A stretch of DNA of 53,710 bases. Origin: Amanita rubescens (taxonomy: Eukaryota > Basidiomycota > Agaricomycetes > Agaricales > Amanitaceae). The stretch is taken from positions 1-53,710 of the forward strand of contig WION01000359.1 in NCBI GenBank assembly GCA_015039365.1, in the 5' to 3' direction. The notes below the pieces were generated by a model that saw only the letters and a program-made list of their open reading frames with translations, was not told the origin of the DNA and made no database searches. A program made the translations under genes and the position numbers. Shown piece after piece: positions 11,699-23,042 of this stretch; positions within the stretch are counted from its first letter, which is position 1; every line of letters begins with the position of its first letter.

Positions 11699-12795
11699 TC
11701 AGAGTCCGAGGGCACGGCCTATCATTGGTTTGTCAACCTGCACTGTTACTGAATAGCTCGACTTACTTGATTCCTGCGTGCACCTCTGGTTTTTAAACCA
11801 TGACGCTCCAATTCGCGTCGTTTGTCTCTGTCTTCCCGAAGCCATTGCAACGCAACACTGTACAATGGAGTGGAAGGAGCAAACTGAGAACTCAATGGCG
11901 ATTCTGCGACTATTGGCCAAGGAGATGGGGGTGTGACCATAGAACCTAGGTGCATATGAGCAATGTGGGTTGGAAAGTTGTCAAGGCCATCGTATATATG
12001 CGTCGCATCTGTAAGACAATTAGTGAAGGTCATATGGACGCCATGGGCGACTTGCAGATAATAGTGGAACCGCGCGTCTCGCTGTCGTTTTTTAGGAACT
12101 TGAGAAGATCATCTCGGACAAGGACGTCCAGATCCACTGTAACCTATCAAGAGGATTTGGTCCTGCAAGAATGGGCGAAGCTGAGTTCGGACCTCATCTA
12201 GCAGAAGTATATCCCAAGGGACCATGAGGCCGAAACAGAGCTGTACCCTGCGTCTTTCGCCGTCAGAAATCTGGTGCATATGCCAGTCGAGATCGATATC
12301 CAAGATGTCGAGGAGACGGTCTCGTCGCTCCTTGTGTCTATATCCTCCGACTGAATCCAAAAATGTGGAGACAACTATATCACCTCGGACGACTGGGTTC
12401 ATGGCCCTGTGTGAATAGGCTCAAATAGCAAGAGTTGACATATTTGGGAGTGACAGACCACTCGGTACCCAGATAGGTGATGCCGTCTGGGGTATCGCGA
12501 AACACATCTCTTCCCTTGACGATTACCTGAGTGCCTGGTGTACTGACGAGCCTCTTGCCTGCTAGGATGTGAAGGAGAGTTGATTTTCCTGCTATTGGGG
12601 ATGTGAGTATTGACGGGGAATGCCAGGATCGGAGAAGAACGGACCGCCATTTGCGCCGATAAGGAGGGTACGGGATCCAGCGGGAAGTTGAAGAGAGACT
12701 CGATCAAGTGCAGGTGGGTGTAATAACGAAGAGTGAACGTAAGTAAGATTTGAAACTGAGAGGATGTCGGGTGAAAGGCGGCGGACAGATTGCAT
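11699..12795 (-). CDS. caf16: CCR4-NOT-associated ABC ATPase Caf16
   Basis: Six exons (12795-12645, 12591-12459, 12406-12193, 12143-12056, 12008-11767, 11737-11699) give 288 residues, matching the length of yeast Caf16. It is a single soluble ABC ATPase with no membrane segments. Walker A (GANGAGKST) is split by intron 1, the signature region is ISDGERRRVQL, Walker B is ILLLDEVTVDLDVLVRDDL, and the switch His is in ATHIYDGL. Caf16 associates with CCR4-NOT and links it to transcription and mRNA control. Intron 4 uses a GC donor (T/GCAAGT). The last coding exon is only 39 nt. The start codon lies 71 bp from that of the divergent Opy2-type gene, so the two probably share a promoter. Confidence 0.9.
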
Positions 12796-12866
12796 AGCGG
12801 GATTCCCACCGCACACGCGTTTCTTCCCGCCTCTTTCACGTTCCTCAACCTCACGCTCCTTTTCAA
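12796..12866. promoter_or_regulatory. Shared promoter of caf16 and opy2 (bidirectional)
   Basis: Only 71 bp separate the two divergent start codons. The sequence is rich in C and T on the plus strand, with no clear TATA box. Each gene's 5' leader must lie within this space or overlap the other gene. This is inferred from gene layout only. Confidence 0.5.
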
Positions 12867-14788
12867 ATGCGCATTGACTCTCTCCTTCCTAGACAGTCAC
12901 AGTGCATCTCTTGTCCAGAGCCAACTCCATGTAATTGCGCTTCAAATCAGGAATGCTTTCAGATCAACAGGTTAGTTGTCTTCTCTCTTCCTCTAATTTC
13001 ACTCACCTCTCTCTCTCTAGGAGTTGTAACCAGTGTAGTCAAACTAAATGTGTCGATCGCAACGCTTCATCCAGTTCCTCCTCGGGCGTTAGCAAGGGCG
13101 CTCTGGCGGGCGGTATCATTGGCGCCCTAGTTCTCGTTGCAGTTGTGATTGCCATCTTTCTCTGGTACCGTCGAAGGCAACGCCTGGCAAAGGCAAAACC
13201 CGTTGCCCTTCCTGAAATAAAAGAAATGCCTGCCCCTGCAGAGACTGTCCTTAACCGCCCAGACCCTGCAGAGAAGCCTCCTGGGCCAGCCCATGTCAAT
13301 AACGTTCGTGTATATGCCATGTCCTCAAATACCACCATCAATCTCGATCCCGCTGCACAAGAGAGCGCTTCCCGAGCCGCAAATGGTGCCTTTGTGTCCC
13401 CGCCCTCCAACCCCTTCGAAGACAATCATTCCATACAGACCGCTGGAACCGGAGGAACCAATGTTATCCCCATTGCGTTCGTTGCTCCAGAATCTATCAG
13501 CTTACGCCCATCCCAAGACTCTTCTTCCACTTCTTCATCCCAACCCACGCGTCCGGTTCGTTCTCCTGACCTCAACATCAACCTGGATCACGTCCAAGTT
13601 TCTACCGATTCTTTCCGAACGCGTACCGAGGATCGGACCACTCCTTCAGGTGTCTCAAGAAACTCGTACATGTCAGGTGCCAGCTACTCGAGCGACTTTT
13701 TGAACGAAGCTGCGATTATTGTCACACCATCCAGAACAGCCGTCCGCCAGGTGCTGGGCGTCGTCAAGGCTGAGGTCATTAATGCATCCTCCAGCACAGA
13801 CAGTTTGAAACTTCCTTCATCATCACGGCTAGCAAACAAGTCACCCCTAGCTTCTTCGTCCTTTGGTCCTGATGACATCGTGACCGAGACGGACGAGGGT
13901 CAAGATCCCTTTGACGACAAACAATCAAATCGTGCCCACTCCACGTCCCCTGCCGCGTCATCATCCTTTCTTCATCCATATTCACACTCTGATAGGAACT
14001 CTGCATCGTCCGAATGGACTCCTGAGCAACCGAAGCTCCCTTGGAAGGGCTCTCATCAACCATCAGACAGTGTTAGCACCCAAGGTGGTTCTATCATTGA
14101 CATAGGCAACGCAACGCGTGTCAATCTCAGTGCTGCCAGCTCACCTGGTCTTCCTCGCTCACCCTATCGAACAACTATGGCGAGACTCGTTAACCCAGCC
14201 TCATTGCAAGAACAGCAACGAAGAGCCCTTACTCAAGCACAGGTGCAGGTGCAGGTTCAGGCCCCGGCATCAAATGCTAGCAGGAGGACCTCGGGATCTT
14301 CTGTCGTATCGGCCGCATCCCGCGCCTACTCGATTCTTGAATCATTCCCCTTTGTCCCTCCATCGCCTATCTCTGATAGGCCTATCAGATCACCGCCTCG
14401 TTCCCCTCAGACTCAACAGTCCTTCTCCAATGCCTCCTCTCCCCTTTCTCAGCAGACCTTCAACGTGACTCCTCCCTCACCGCATGCACAAAGCGATATT
14501 GGGAGTCATACATCGACCGAAAGGACAATAGACGACCCTAGATTACCCACTCCCCCCAACAGGAAAACATTGGCTTTATCTACAATCTCTACGGCATCCT
14601 CGGGCCTTGGCTCGTTCCCATTCCAAATCGAAACCAGTTCGACGACCGACTTCAACTCTGTCCCTCCCGTCCCAGTAATGGGACGCCAGAGAGCAAGTCT
14701 GGACACGCTCGCTATCACGAGTGACTTGGCTTCATATCCGCTTGCTTTCGACAGGGACAATGCTCCGTCATTGCCGAAAAAACATTAG
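12867..14788 (+). CDS. Opy2-type membrane anchor protein
   Basis: Two exons (12867-12970 and 13021-14788) encode 623 residues. The N terminus is short and cysteine-rich (CISCPEPTPCNCASNQEC, then CNQCSQTKCV), as in the Opy2 domain. A Ser run follows, then one membrane helix (GGIIGALVLVAVVIAIFLW) with a basic stop-transfer patch, YRRRQR. The remaining about 540 residues are Ser/Pro/Thr-rich and look disordered. In yeast, Opy2 sits in the plasma membrane and recruits Ste50, and through it Ste11, to the osmotic-stress MAPK pathway; that role is inferred here. There is no cleavable signal peptide, so the single helix probably directs insertion with the cysteine domain outside. The long cytosolic tail has no motif I can name. 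Confidence 0.78.
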
Positions 14789-15152
14789 ACAACAACCTGC
14801 TTCATCATCGGGATCAGGTCCCGCAGGCCCTTCATGAAATGTGCATCTATACTCATGTATACCTATTGATGAGTTTTTGTATCTGCGCTTTACTTTCATT
14901 AACTCCCTCTTGTTTTTCGTTTGGTTTACCGTGAACTCTTACTAACTTTTTTTGTGTATGGGTTCGTTGAATCATTAGCTAGGGTAGCGCGTTGTGCGGG
15001 CTGTCGTCGTATTTATTACTAGTAGTATACAAATTACAAATCGAGTCTTACATTGATTGTTACGTAAAAAGCTGCTCATATAATAAGACACCGCAAATAA
15101 CCTGCAAGGCGAAGCGCCGCCGCTGGACCTTCCATCAGAGCTGATATTAATT
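14789..15152. other. Intergenic region between opy2 and the large E2
   Basis: About 360 bp with no coding signal. It should hold the 3' UTR of the Opy2-type gene, with T-rich runs near 14870-14960, and the promoter of the next gene. The latter part has AT-rich tracts near 15000-15060. Confidence 0.5.
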
Positions 15153-18100
15153 ATGGAAGAAGGAGTACAACAACTGGTGGAGATGGTGAAATACAAAACT
15201 TCTTTGGTGCCGCGTCTAGCTTACGGTCTATTATCTCAGGGTGCAAACGTCGCACAGGCAAGAGCCGCGCTTAAGCAACACAAAGATGTAATGCTTGCTG
15301 CAGAACGGTTCCTGGAAGGCAAATTTGACCATATCCAAGATGACGACGGCGACGTTCAGATGGAGGAAGCTAGTACTAAGACTTCCAGTAAGAAGAAAGC
15401 CAGGCCTCCTGTACGTGTTTTGTTTTGAATCTTGGGGCTGACTCATTGTGGTTCCTAGACGCCCGATGAAGATGATGAAGAGATGGGATCAGGCGCCGAT
15501 GAGGACGACGGTTAGCCCGCGCCTAATAAGCGACGATGCTGAATGTGCTAATCGCTAATCCGTCCGCGCAGATGCCGACGATTATATTGACTATGACTCT
15601 GACTATTCTCCCAAGGCAGATACAAGTAGAACGGGTGTTCCTGATGTCGATCCTTACGCTGGTATGTGTACTAGTAATTAACACCTGAGGGCTCACTATG
15701 ATTACTTGGCTACTAGGCATCTTTTTCTCCAAAGACCGCCGCGAGGAGGTAATCGAAGTCGAAGAGGACCCTGAAGTCGTTGTCTTGAATAATGATGACG
15801 CCAAGCCCGAACGCGTCACTTTAATGTCGCAAGGGCAATGGATGAAAGGCTGCCCAGAAGGCGGTGAACAATCTTTTCTCTTTGGCCTTTATTCTCTGCT
15901 CTGCGATGACCAATGCCCGTGTCCCCAGGATTGCGGAACTGTTATTCAAAGAAAGAAGAGCGACTTTTTTGCTGTATTTGTAAGTCACATTTTTTCCTCC
16001 ATTGTCCGCCCATCGCCCACGGGTCAGATAGCCAGAATTCTCCACCTATATAACTCGACTCCGTAAGCTCGTCCGGCGCACTTGCGGAAAGTGTCAAACC
16101 GAGTTTTGTTATGCCTGCGGCGAATCCATTATAAACGATAGAACAAAGCGCTCGGACGAATCCTCCGTTTTGTTTCACTGTTCGAATATCCAGGGCGTTA
16201 TTCTAGGAATAGGCCTCTCCATGCTCGAGCAGTGTTTTGCTGAGGTGACATCCAACACGACAGATATTACGGACGAGCAAACTCGAAAGCGCAGGAAGAC
16301 GAGCGATCCAGAGCAAGATCCACCCGTCGCTATCATGCTTGGAACTGGAACCAAGATATACGCCAAGAAGCATAAAGGCGTGGGATATGCGGGGGATCAG
16401 TCAGAAGACGTACGGTATTTTCTTTACTTCCCGAGATATTTAGTTGATTTTTTCTTCTTCTTCTCCTCAGCGTTCAGGTCAGATAGAAGCTCAAGCTGCG
16501 CAACGAGCCAAGGACGAGAAGATTGGGAAATTATTGCGTGCCATTCGAGAGTACTTGCCTCAACTACATAGGCCTGGTGGCGGTCAGACAAGTGATTACT
16601 TGGTTCATCCAACCGCTTTGGCACACCTTCGGCGGCGTTTCAATTATGTCTGTAGCACTCTGCTCAGAAATGACTCTTTGGCCGACATGTCTGAACGTTC
16701 CGTGTTGTATTTTGAGCTAATGGAGTGGCTAGAGGTAATAGACTTGTTGCTCATCGTGCGGTCCGATTTATCAAACATCTTTTATAGACAATCTCGAATC
16801 ACGAAGCATTGGCCAGTATGATGGCCATGCCTATCATGGTTGTTTCCTCAGTGAAATCCGCAACCGTGAAGCGAGGTCTAGACGGCCGGAGTATCCGAGA
16901 ACGAGTGATAGTGTATGAAGGTAGTTCGGGACCACGAGAGTTGTTGGAGGGTATTGTTATCCAAGCACACGCCGCGCTGAAAGGCCTCGAGAGAGTCAAA
17001 TCCACTGATGATACACCGGAAGAGTTGACCGAAGAGCAAAAGCGCATGACGCTTGAAGATATGAAAGGCAAGTCGAAGGACTTGGACGCGCCGGTTTGCG
17101 AAGACAATGAGAAGCTTATTGCCTTCTGTCGACGCATTCTCTATACTGCCAAAGCTATCGACAGATCATTGAGGGAGACTAAAGGAGATGCATTTGTAGA
17201 ACGCCTGCATAGTGCTCTTCCGAAGCTACCCAGCGCCAACAACCGATATTCCGCTCACATAACAGCCGGTAATACGGAAGAAGAAGCAATGAAGATTTAT
17301 ATGGAATGGGCTACGCGGTCTAGGTTTGAATATTGCGATCTGACCGTCTCTCCGCCAGCCAAAGTCAGTCAGGCTCAAGATGACGACACAACGCCGCACT
17401 ACAAATTCCATTTCAATAACGAAGCACGCATGTTGGCCAACTCTGATATTCCGAAAAGATCGCTCGCAATTGCTAAAGAAGTAAGAAGTCTATGGGAATA
17501 GTTGGTACCTGATTTATGATGAGATAACAGCTCGCCATTCTCACCACGAATCTTCCCGTCGCCTGGGATTCATCGATATTCCTACGTGTTGACGAATCCC
17601 GGGTTGATATTATCAAGGCCCTAATTACAGGCCCTAAAGGAACGCCGTACGTCATTCTACCCTGAGAAACGACTTACTTCTTACCCGTTAGGAAGGTATT
17701 ATAATGGATGGTATGTGAACCCAGATCAATTGAATCCCGAGCAATAACACTTGTAGAAGCTTCTTGTTTGATATATTCTTGGGTTCCAGTTATAATCAAT
17801 CTCCTCCAAGTGTCAAATATATGACTGTAAGACTATATGATTCTTTGGGTTTACGTCTTGACATCAAGTGAAACTAGACAAATGGCGGAAAATATCGTTT
17901 CAACCCTAATCTATATGCTGTAACATTATCCAACTTTTATCCGTGTATTCGTCTGACGAATATCAGGACGGCAAAGTCTGCTTGTCCTTGCTCGGGACGT
18001 GGTCAGGACCAGGATGGGTGGCCGGAAAGTCAACATTGCTTCAGGTGAGCCTTTTGAGCATGACTGTCAGCCTATGTCCCCATCTTTTTGTAGGTCTTGA

Positions 18101-18552
18101 TATCGATCCAGTCCATGATCCTTTGTGAAGAACCGTACCTTAATGAACCTGCCTGGGCCAACAGTACTGGTAGCCCACAGTCACGCGCATGTACGTAGGG
18201 AAGGCTGTCTAACAAGTAGATCCACTGACGGAGTCTGTAGATTCCGCCAATGTTCGGCGGATGGTTGTCAAGACAGCGGTGGGTTCTATATGATTCTTTA
18301 TCCAACCAATGTTAACTGGTACATATTAAGATGCTGGGTAACTTGAAAAACCCTCCTGAACCGTTTGGAGACGTGATTTGTACACATTTCCGTCTCAAGG
18401 CAAAGTCTGTCATGGCGCAGTTGGATGAATGGCTGTCCACAGACGACGGAAAATCAATTGCGAATGACGGGGGTCTTACATCGGGAAGAAATGGAGATGG
18501 GGCGAGCTTCCAGAAGGATATTGAAGAGATGAAACGACTGCTGACGGACTAA
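15153..18552 (+). CDS. Large E2 ubiquitin-conjugating enzyme (BIRC6/UBE2O-like UBC core) with cysteine-rich module
   Basis: Fifteen exons join in phase to about 890 residues. The N terminus has a UBA-like helix region (SQGANVAQARAALKQHKDV) and acidic stretches. Residues about 180-280 hold a cysteine-rich part (CPEGG, CDDQCPCPQDC, CGKCQTEFCYACGES, FHCSN) that resembles an IBR-like zinc fold. A helical middle follows. The C-terminal UBC core shows [48 protein letters not shown] and VLISIQSMILCEEPYLNEP. The active-site cysteine is in GKVCLS, at about residue 751. The long insert after it matches the BIRC6/UBE2O type rather than short E2s, so the enzyme may combine E2 and E3 functions. Exon 9 is a 15-nt microexon (17696-17710). 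Target proteins are unknown. Confidence 0.85.
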
Positions 18553-18650
18553 GTTCAGCTGGTAGATAGTAGTAGCATGTGATAATGATTGGCACTTGTC
18601 AGCGTCTAGCGATATTTATACAATTGCCGATGACCCTCGGTACAACTATC

Positions 18651-19994
18651 ATGTCCGACTCTCTCATACATGCTGTTGCTGGTGCTGCTGGCGGGATTGT
18701 AGCAATGACCGCAACTTAGTGAGCTTCACCCTGCGCGCCACAGCCCAAACCGTCCTAACAGTAATGGGCAACATTTCTTAGCCCTCTCGTCTTCCTGTCC
18801 ACCCGTGCCGCGGTTGAAACCAAAAATGAGAAGGTTGCTCAGTTTACAGTAAGCGCGATATGTCGTTGACGCTGCAAACATGTAGTCCCTCCGCCAAGCT
18901 ATATTGGGTATACTCAGGAAAGAGGGAATAGCCGGCCTATATAGTGGCCTAAACTCTAGTCTATTGGGCATCGCAGTAACGAATGGGTAAGTTATACTCG
19001 TCGTGTCGCTACTCGTGCTCTCTAATACTGTAACAGAGTCTATTATTACTTCTATGAACGGTCGAGGGAAGCTATCTTGAAGAGAAGAGGGGGAGGAAAA
19101 GCTCTAAATACCTTGGAATCCATGTGCATTGGACTGATTGCAGGTATTCTTCCCCCTGCTTCTCAGTGCAAAGCAGTTCATTCATTTTTGTAGGGTCCGC
19201 AACTACGATTGTTAGCAATCCCATTTGGGTTATACAAACGTCTCAAGCAGTCCATACCATGTCTACTGGTTCGCCAGAGTCCAAGTCTGCAGTGCGGAAA
19301 CTTGGCTTCCTTGAAACGATACGGAGAATTCTCACCAAGGACGGCATTGGGTATATATGCTTCAATGTCCGTTTCATATCTTGCACGGCTCACAATGTTA
19401 ACAGTGCATTCTGGCGTGGCGTTGGCCCCGCGTTAGTTCTCGTTATGAATCCCGTGCTACAGTACACCGTCTTTGAGCAACTAAAAAATGCTCTAATATC
19501 ACGCCGTACAAGTAGATTGCATGCTGCTGGTGCCGCTGCGACTGCAGTTGCAGTGCTAACTGATTGGGACTTTTTCTTGCTTGGTGCAGTTTCAAAACTC
19601 GGTACGCTTATGCTCTGTAATGGAAAAATTATTGACTCCGATTGTCGTATTCAAAGTTGCAACGGGTACCACATATCCCTACATGTAAGAGGTCCCCGAG
19701 TCCACAAAAGTCCAACTATTTATGGCTACCGCCGGTGATAGTGTTGTTAAGAGCCGAATGCAGGCTGGTTCCGTGACTGCCCTGAGGTACAAATCGTCCC
19801 TTGACGGCTTATTGACAATTATCCGTGAAGAGGGTGTAGAAGGTCTATACAAGGGAATTGGAAGCAAGCTGGTCCAAAGCGTTCTGACAGCTGCCATCTT
19901 GTTTGCAGGACAGAGAAGAATCTATGAATTGACGAAGCAGGTTAGTCCCCCCGCGCCGAAGCTTGAATCTGTTATCCCTGACTTTGTTCAATAG
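18651..19994 (+). CDS. Peroxisomal adenine nucleotide carrier (Ant1/PMP47/SLC25A17 type)
   Basis: This is a mitochondrial-carrier-family protein of about 330 residues in about eight exons. It starts MSDSLIHAVAGAAGG and has three repeats: TYPLVFLSTR in repeat 1, SNPIWVIQTS in repeat 2 and a TTYPYIVVKSRMQAG signature in repeat 3. The Trp in NPIW and the WDFFLLGAVSKL segment are typical of the peroxisomal ATP/AMP carrier branch, which feeds ATP to fatty-acid activation inside peroxisomes. The first intron (18719-18781) splits the Tyr codon of the first signature. The gene starts 98 bp after the stop of the large E2. Its last about 90 bp are copied, in altered form, near 22912-23004. Confidence 0.87.
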
Positions 19995-20099
19995 GCTATC
20001 GGTTCGAAGCGTCTTTCGTAACTGTATTCAGAGTTCAATGAATAGAGTGCGTAGTGTATGTAGTAATCTGGCCGTAGACGCTAGTTCAAGGCCAAAAAA

Positions 20100-20165
20100 T
20101 AATCCGACTTGTCTGGCTCGAACAGGCGATGTCAACCTCAAGATATCGGTATCCATCACAGTCTC
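20100..20165 (-). pseudogene. Degraded tRNA-Tyr copy
   Basis: The minus strand matches the tRNA-Tyr at 23043-23126 from the anticodon arm to the 3' acceptor strand, and the intron is still present. The anticodon GTA has become GTG. Six extra bases sit near the variable loop. The 5' acceptor strand and D arm cannot be found. It cannot fold as a tRNA and is most likely a relic of the local duplication. Confidence 0.75.
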
Positions 20166-20186
20166 GCATGCACACAGCTGGGGAGG

Positions 20187-20213
20187 CTGGATTTTGCCGC
20201 TTGCAAAATCCAG
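20187..20213. repeat. Perfect 11-bp inverted repeat (hairpin)
   Basis: The arms CTGGATTTTGC and GCAAAATCCAG are exact reverse complements around a 5-nt loop. Related ATTTTGC words recur at about 20250 and 20285. The hairpin lies beyond the 3' end of the FunK1 gene. It may be a footprint of a small mobile element or a transcript-end hairpin; no larger element with terminal repeats is visible. Confidence 0.5.
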
Positions 20214-20385
20214 TGAAAACATGTTGCTCAATGTTTAAATTTAGCCTCGAATTTTGCAAGCAGCAAAACTTTAACTTTCAATAAGGATTTTGCATGCACT
20301 AATGTACATTGGAATCTAATGACTGATGCATGATGCATGATGCATCATATGGTACATAAAAGAAATGACACATCCAAGTTTGCGC

Positions 20386-22899
20386 TTAATCGTCTCTTCG
20401 TGCTCGGCTTGGTCCGGGCTGTTCCTCCGGCTCGTTTTCAGCTTTGCGTTTCGATGAGCGGATAGCAATGCTGCTGTAATATGGAGGATCTTCTGCTCGT
20501 GCCCAGCCTGATCCGAACTGATCCTCTGGCTCGTGTTCAGTTTTGCGCTTCGATGAACGGGTATTTTCAAGGCTACTGTAATATGGATTGGCTTTGGAGG
20601 GTTTATAAATGCGAGAGCCATCGTAACCGGGCCAGCCTTGACAGCCAAGCGCATCTCCGAAGACACGAAGCACTTCGTCATGCACCATACCACTATCGTC
20701 CGGGAAAAGCAAACAAACGAGTCCATGATAAAGTTGCCCAAGCGGGTCGTTTCCGGTCACGTTTACAATATTGCCCTTCGCCGTATAGTGAAGCCAACCC
20801 GATTTAGCAAACTTGGCAAGATTGGCACTGGGGGTATCGAGTACGTCTTTCACCCCATTCATAGTCCCTCCATGATCAACATGACGAAAGAAGACCCAAC
20901 AGAGCAACCAGAAAAATGATTCGAGATCGTGCTTCGGAGAGTGCGAGCCGCCGTCCAGAATATCTCTGGCCAAGAATTGATAGGTTCCCTAAATGGTCGC
21001 ATAAGACATGGTTCCGCTCCCAACATATCAGCTCACTGTTATCTCTTTTAGCTCTCTAGCGATGTTGGAAGAGTATGCGCATAATTGATCATCATCACCT
21101 TGGCCTTGGCCTGCGAACTTGTCCCACTCCCGGACGTAGGTGCTATAATCCAAGTCGTGGAGAAACCCCTTAGACTGCCCAGACGTAGTTAGCAAAACAT
21201 TGCTTCCGCTTACATCTCGATGAAGAAGGCCACATTCCATAAGTGCTCTATGTCCTATGTTCATTTGATGACTGATAAGCTACAGAAAAAAATGACCATA
21301 GTTAAACAACATACCTTCGATGGCGTCCCGAATGCCCTCTATGAGCTGTTTCGTAGATTTAAACTCTACAATTGGCTCACCGACTGGATAAGTTGTTGTC
21401 CTAGTAAGAGTTCGATTGAAGTCGACATCTCCTGGCTTTCGAATCTCATTTTGCGGCAATTGAAGAGGGAACAAAGCGTCCTGTGCCCGAGAATCCACAG
21501 TCGCGGACACTGCTGGCGTGGGGGCATCACTTCCCATGGGTTCTTCATCCTGCCTGGCTTGACCGCTGGCCAATGCATCTTTAGCTGCGGACGTCTCGTG
21601 ACTGTTCGTCCTGTGCCAAGGAAAACGGGGATCCAAGCCAAAGTCGATGGCCCCGATTCCTCGGGCTAAACCACGTGGATAATCAGATCCATAGCGGTTT
21701 CGGACATGATTATAAAAGTCGATTTCGTTCTGTCGGTATACATGTCGCCACGAGTCCTTCACCGCAAAGAAATGGCTGGGATCCTTTCGAAACAGGACTT
21801 TCACAACCTTCGTCGCACGAGAGAACAGACCGGATGAGTGCGACAAAGGCTTTCCTATTGTATAACACCATTTTGGCACGGGTTGGGCCGTGCGATCGCC
21901 GTTAGGAGGCATATACATTGCTACCACCTTCTTTGACTGGCCTACGCGTTCATTCGCTAGTTTTGCCTTGTATCCGTGTTGGTTCATCAGCGTATCTCGT
22001 AACCAAGTCTCGTCTTCCTCTGTCAGCTTCGTGACAGTCGCATCGAGTCCCACTAGTTTGGGCTTGGGCAATACGTCGCCGTATAGCGGTGCGGGAAAAG
22101 GATGAACAATGCGCCACAGAAATCGGAAGAGAATGTTGGACGCCGTAATGCTGAAGGATGGCGAGATGAGAGCCCGCGCGTGATCAAAACGATAGATCCT
22201 CCCCGAACTTTCATAGATTCCAACGACAAAGCAAAAGCAAGCACCGCTTGCCGCCAGTATGTTCCTGCCGTTCTTTGCAATCTGGGTTAACACCGCATAA
22301 TGAGCATCGCTCTTTAAAATTTCGCCGTGGTGACCTATAGGGCAATGTTTCTCCTTACTCTTAAGTTCAATATCGATGGGGCACAGATTCCAATTCCAGC
22401 CCTTTAAACTCGGCGCGGTCTGCCCTGGATGAGTGCCAGCGATGTCAGGTGATGTATAGTGCTCAGACGAGAAGATGGCGTCGAATCGCACATCTTTGGT
22501 GACGACGAAGGTTATCCTACGATCTGTAGGAAAGAGTTCCATAAGCTTGTTAAGCGATGTTGCCTATCGACCGGTCAGCAGGGTTCACTCTGTAAAACCA
22601 TAACATACCATGCCGACACAGTCTTCGTTAAAACCGTCTGGTTTGAAGTCACCAAATATTCCATCCGGACACTCCATACTAGTAGGCGGATCTTCTCCGG
22701 GAACGAAATCGCGAAGGAATTGGTTGATATCTTGACATACTCGGTTATTATCATCTACCCTCTTTGCCCAGAGGTTGATATAGTTCTTATCAGCTGTGTG
22801 CATAATCTCCGACGAGGAATATGCTGAAACGCTATGCGTCTTAACTTTGAGTGGCGTAGAACTTATATCGAATCTAGCGACTCGAGCAGCATACCTCAC
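20386..22899 (-). CDS. FunK1-type fungal protein kinase
   Basis: Four exons (22899-22609, 22563-21315, 21254-21037, 20988-20386) join in phase to 786 residues. The long N-terminal half is typical of FunK1 proteins, with WNWNLCPIDIELKSKEK, FRFLWRIVHPF and VVKVLFRKDPSH. The kinase core follows, with catalytic loop LLHRDVSGSNVLL (about residues 523-535) and metal motif GFLHDLDYS. Then come GTYQFLARDIL and DLESFFWLLCWVF. The C terminus holds two copies of a unit of about 33 residues built on PYYSS...RSSKRK...EPE. Key residues (HRD, Asn, DLD) are intact, so it may be active. FunK1 genes are expanded in mushroom-forming fungi and their substrates are mostly unknown. The gene sits between two copies of a duplicated carrier-tRNA segment, which suggests recent insertion or rearrangement. 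Its N terminus abuts the second copy and might be shortened. Confidence 0.85.
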
Positions 22900-22911
22900 C
22901 GTGATGAGTTT

Positions 22912-23004
22912 AGGCCAGGACGTCCAGAGAAGAATCTATGAACTGATGACCCCTGCACCGAAGCTTGAATCTGTTGACCTTGATTTTATTCAATGGGCTA
23001 TCAG
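22912..23004 (+). pseudogene. Duplicated 3' fragment of the peroxisomal carrier gene
   Basis: This stretch matches the end of the carrier gene (about 19909-20000), including QRRIYEL and APKLESV at the protein level and the following GGCTATC. It has substitutions and short deletions and has lost the stop codon (TAG to TGG). No upstream carrier exons are present here, so it cannot encode a carrier. Confidence 0.75.
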
Positions 23005-23042
23005 TCTGGTAACTGAGAATTGAATGCAGACGACAAAAAGGA

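Noticed and set aside
20320..20348. TGATGCATGATGCATGATGCATCA run considered as a CRISPR or satellite array
   Set aside because: Too short, no spacers, and a eukaryotic setting; only a small palindromic run.
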